From an uncultured Sphingomonadales bacterium (GTDB lineage Bacteria; Pseudomonadota; Alphaproteobacteria; Sphingomonadales; Sphingomonadaceae), in assembly GCA_937898525.1 (NCBI GenBank), contig CALCBC010000051.1, positions 1 through 7,506 on the forward strand: 7,506 bases of DNA, in the 5' to 3' direction. Below are positions 5,989 to 7,506 of this stretch, in pieces (the first letter of the stretch is position 1; each line of letters opens with the position of its first letter). The notes under the pieces are model-generated. The model saw nothing but the letters and a program-made list of their open reading frames with translations, was not told where the DNA came from and searched no databases. A program made the translations under genes and the position numbers.

Positions 5989-7506
<1,518 letters not shown>

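Overview
The window is very GC-rich and every supportable gene lies on the + strand. Protein style, strong third-position G/C bias and G/C-rich palindromic intergenic repeats suggest an alphaproteobacterium, most likely of the Sphingomonadales. That placement is inferred; no rRNA or other marker is present. Seven protein genes can be supported, the first cut at its 5' end and the last at its 3' end.

Layout: (1) 1-1278 is the C-terminal part of a PEP-synthase-like phosphotransferase subunit carrying the mobile phosphohistidine domain. (2) 1412-2443 is a stand-alone PEP-synthase-type ATP-binding subunit. Together they match the two-subunit architecture of phenylphosphate synthase rather than a true PEP synthase. 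(3) 2440-2916 is an AccB-type biotin carboxyl carrier protein, overlapping gene 2 by 4 bp. (4) 3075-4535 is a carboxyltransferase of the pyruvate carboxylase / oxaloacetate decarboxylase alpha / transcarboxylase 5S type. (5) 4532-5362 is a NagD-like HAD phosphatase, overlapping gene 4 by 4 bp. (6) 5372-5797 is methylmalonyl-CoA epimerase. (7) 5989-7506 is the catalytic part of methylmalonyl-CoA mutase, running off the window.

The last two genes convert (S)-methylmalonyl-CoA to succinyl-CoA via the (R) epimer. The first five look like an ATP-driven phosphotransfer module joined to a biotin-dependent carboxylation module. No biotin carboxylase and no CoA-type carboxyltransferase is visible. A coherent but unproven reading is that a substrate (or bicarbonate) is activated by phosphorylation, carboxylated through carboxybiotin, and its carbon passed through methylmalonyl-CoA to the TCA cycle. 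The HAD enzyme may clear a phosphorylated intermediate. Biotin carboxylase could equally lie just outside the window.

Three of the six gene junctions are tight (two 4-bp overlaps and one 9-bp gap). The other three are loose (133, 158 and 191 bp), and each is filled by palindromic repeat elements. The most striking is a 179-bp element with perfect 30-bp inverted ends between the epimerase and mutase genes. No tRNA, rRNA, CRISPR array, transposase, convincing promoter or canonical terminator was seen.
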